Assembly: GCA_031266365.1 (NCBI GenBank)
Contig: JAISBE010000017.1
Coordinates: 1 to 64,000, forward strand
From: Oscillospiraceae bacterium
GTDB lineage: Bacteria; Bacillota; Clostridia; Oscillospirales; Acutalibacteraceae
Reading direction: 5' to 3'
Length of the DNA: 64,000 nt
Part shown: one piece after another, positions 63,886 through 64,000 of the stretch
How the letters are laid out: every line of letters begins with the position of its first letter
Position numbering within the stretch: position 1 is the stretch's first letter
The notes under the pieces: generated by a model
Told to the model about the DNA's origin: nothing
Database searches by the model: none
What the model saw: the letters and a program-made list of their open reading frames with translations, nothing else
Translations under genes and position numbers: made by a program

Positions 63886-64000
63886 TTATGGCGTTTTTGC
63901 TATTTTACTGACCGTTTTTTTACGATAGCTCAAAAACAAAAATATTAAGCCGATTAAAATAAAGGTTATCGAAACCAGTTGAGAAACTCTTATGGAAGTT
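63886..64000 (-). CDS. lgt: C-terminal end of prolipoprotein diacylglyceryl transferase (partial)
   Basis: The last 37 or so codons of a leftward gene running off the window. They read IRVSQLVSITFILIGLIFLF, then SYRKK and the stop. Lgt proteins end with an R-[VI]-S-Q motif followed by a final membrane helix. The identification rests on this short piece only. Confidence 0.55.
   Translation of the reverse strand, partial: TSIRVSQLVSITFILIGLIFLFLSYRKKTVSKIAKTP

Overview
The window looks like the chromosome of an AT-rich, low-GC Gram-positive bacterium of clostridial type. The evidence is a small SRP RNA directly upstream of dnaX-ybaB-recR, a holB-ricT pair, cdaA-cdaR, a GGGtGRT/NifU-like pair, a YtfJ-type sporulation protein next to a DUF2953 protein, and strong Shine-Dalgarno sites throughout. 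No phage, transposase, CRISPR array or plasmid gene was seen. The genus cannot be named from the sequence alone.

Layout. 1-5640: modular AT-rich repeat arrays bracketing SRP RNA, dnaX, ybaB, recR and tRNA-Ser, with a decayed inverted dnaX fragment beside the second array. 5.8-9.2 kb: leftward genes for an HD hydrolase, acyl-ACP thioesterase, and pseudouridine degradation (psuG, psuK). 9.3-16.9 kb: phosphopantetheinyl transferase, uppP, GGGtGRT and NifU-like proteins, SPFH/NfeD, rpsO and pnp. 17-21.2 kb: accessory island with a double-glycine-leader peptide, two large secreted paralogs (one split by an amber codon) and several copies of a leftward promoter/leader cassette, some with no gene. 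21.4-28.5 kb: queG, a PLP decarboxylase, holB, ricT, glyA and a lipid flippase. 28.6-32.8 kb: eight tandem double-glycine-leader peptide genes whose cores mostly carry a CxxC...HxxxxH pattern. 32.9-36.6 kb: pseudouridine synthase, YtfJ, DUF2953, M50 protease and a glycosyltransferase with an export signal. 37.1-39.1 kb: a second double-glycine peptide family inserted around ispD and before ispF. 39.2-42 kb: ispF, cdaA, cdaR. 42-43.2 kb: a stretch of leftward promoter copies without clear genes. 43.4-49.7 kb: a six-gene polyamine operon. 49.8-55.6 kb: murE, a CBS-nucleotidyltransferase, a secreted protein of unknown function, rpmF and a histidine kinase. 55.6-60.4 kb: seven tandem secreted-protein genes with nearly constant upstream and signal-peptide sequence but divergent mature parts. 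60.4-64 kb: pgi, lepA and the 3' end of lgt.

The main theme is contrast. Conserved AT-rich housekeeping operons alternate with islands of exported-protein families that look richer in G+C by eye, are tandemly duplicated, diversify quickly and decay quickly. Several members carry one or two in-frame stops in otherwise open frames. The islands share near-consensus sigma-70 promoters whose 17-bp spacers are themselves conserved, which suggests one dispersed promoter family and possibly one regulon. The best candidates for an undescribed system are the double-glycine/zinc-finger-like peptide cluster and the constant-signal/variable-mature secreted cassette. No exporter or C39 peptidase for the peptides lies in this window.
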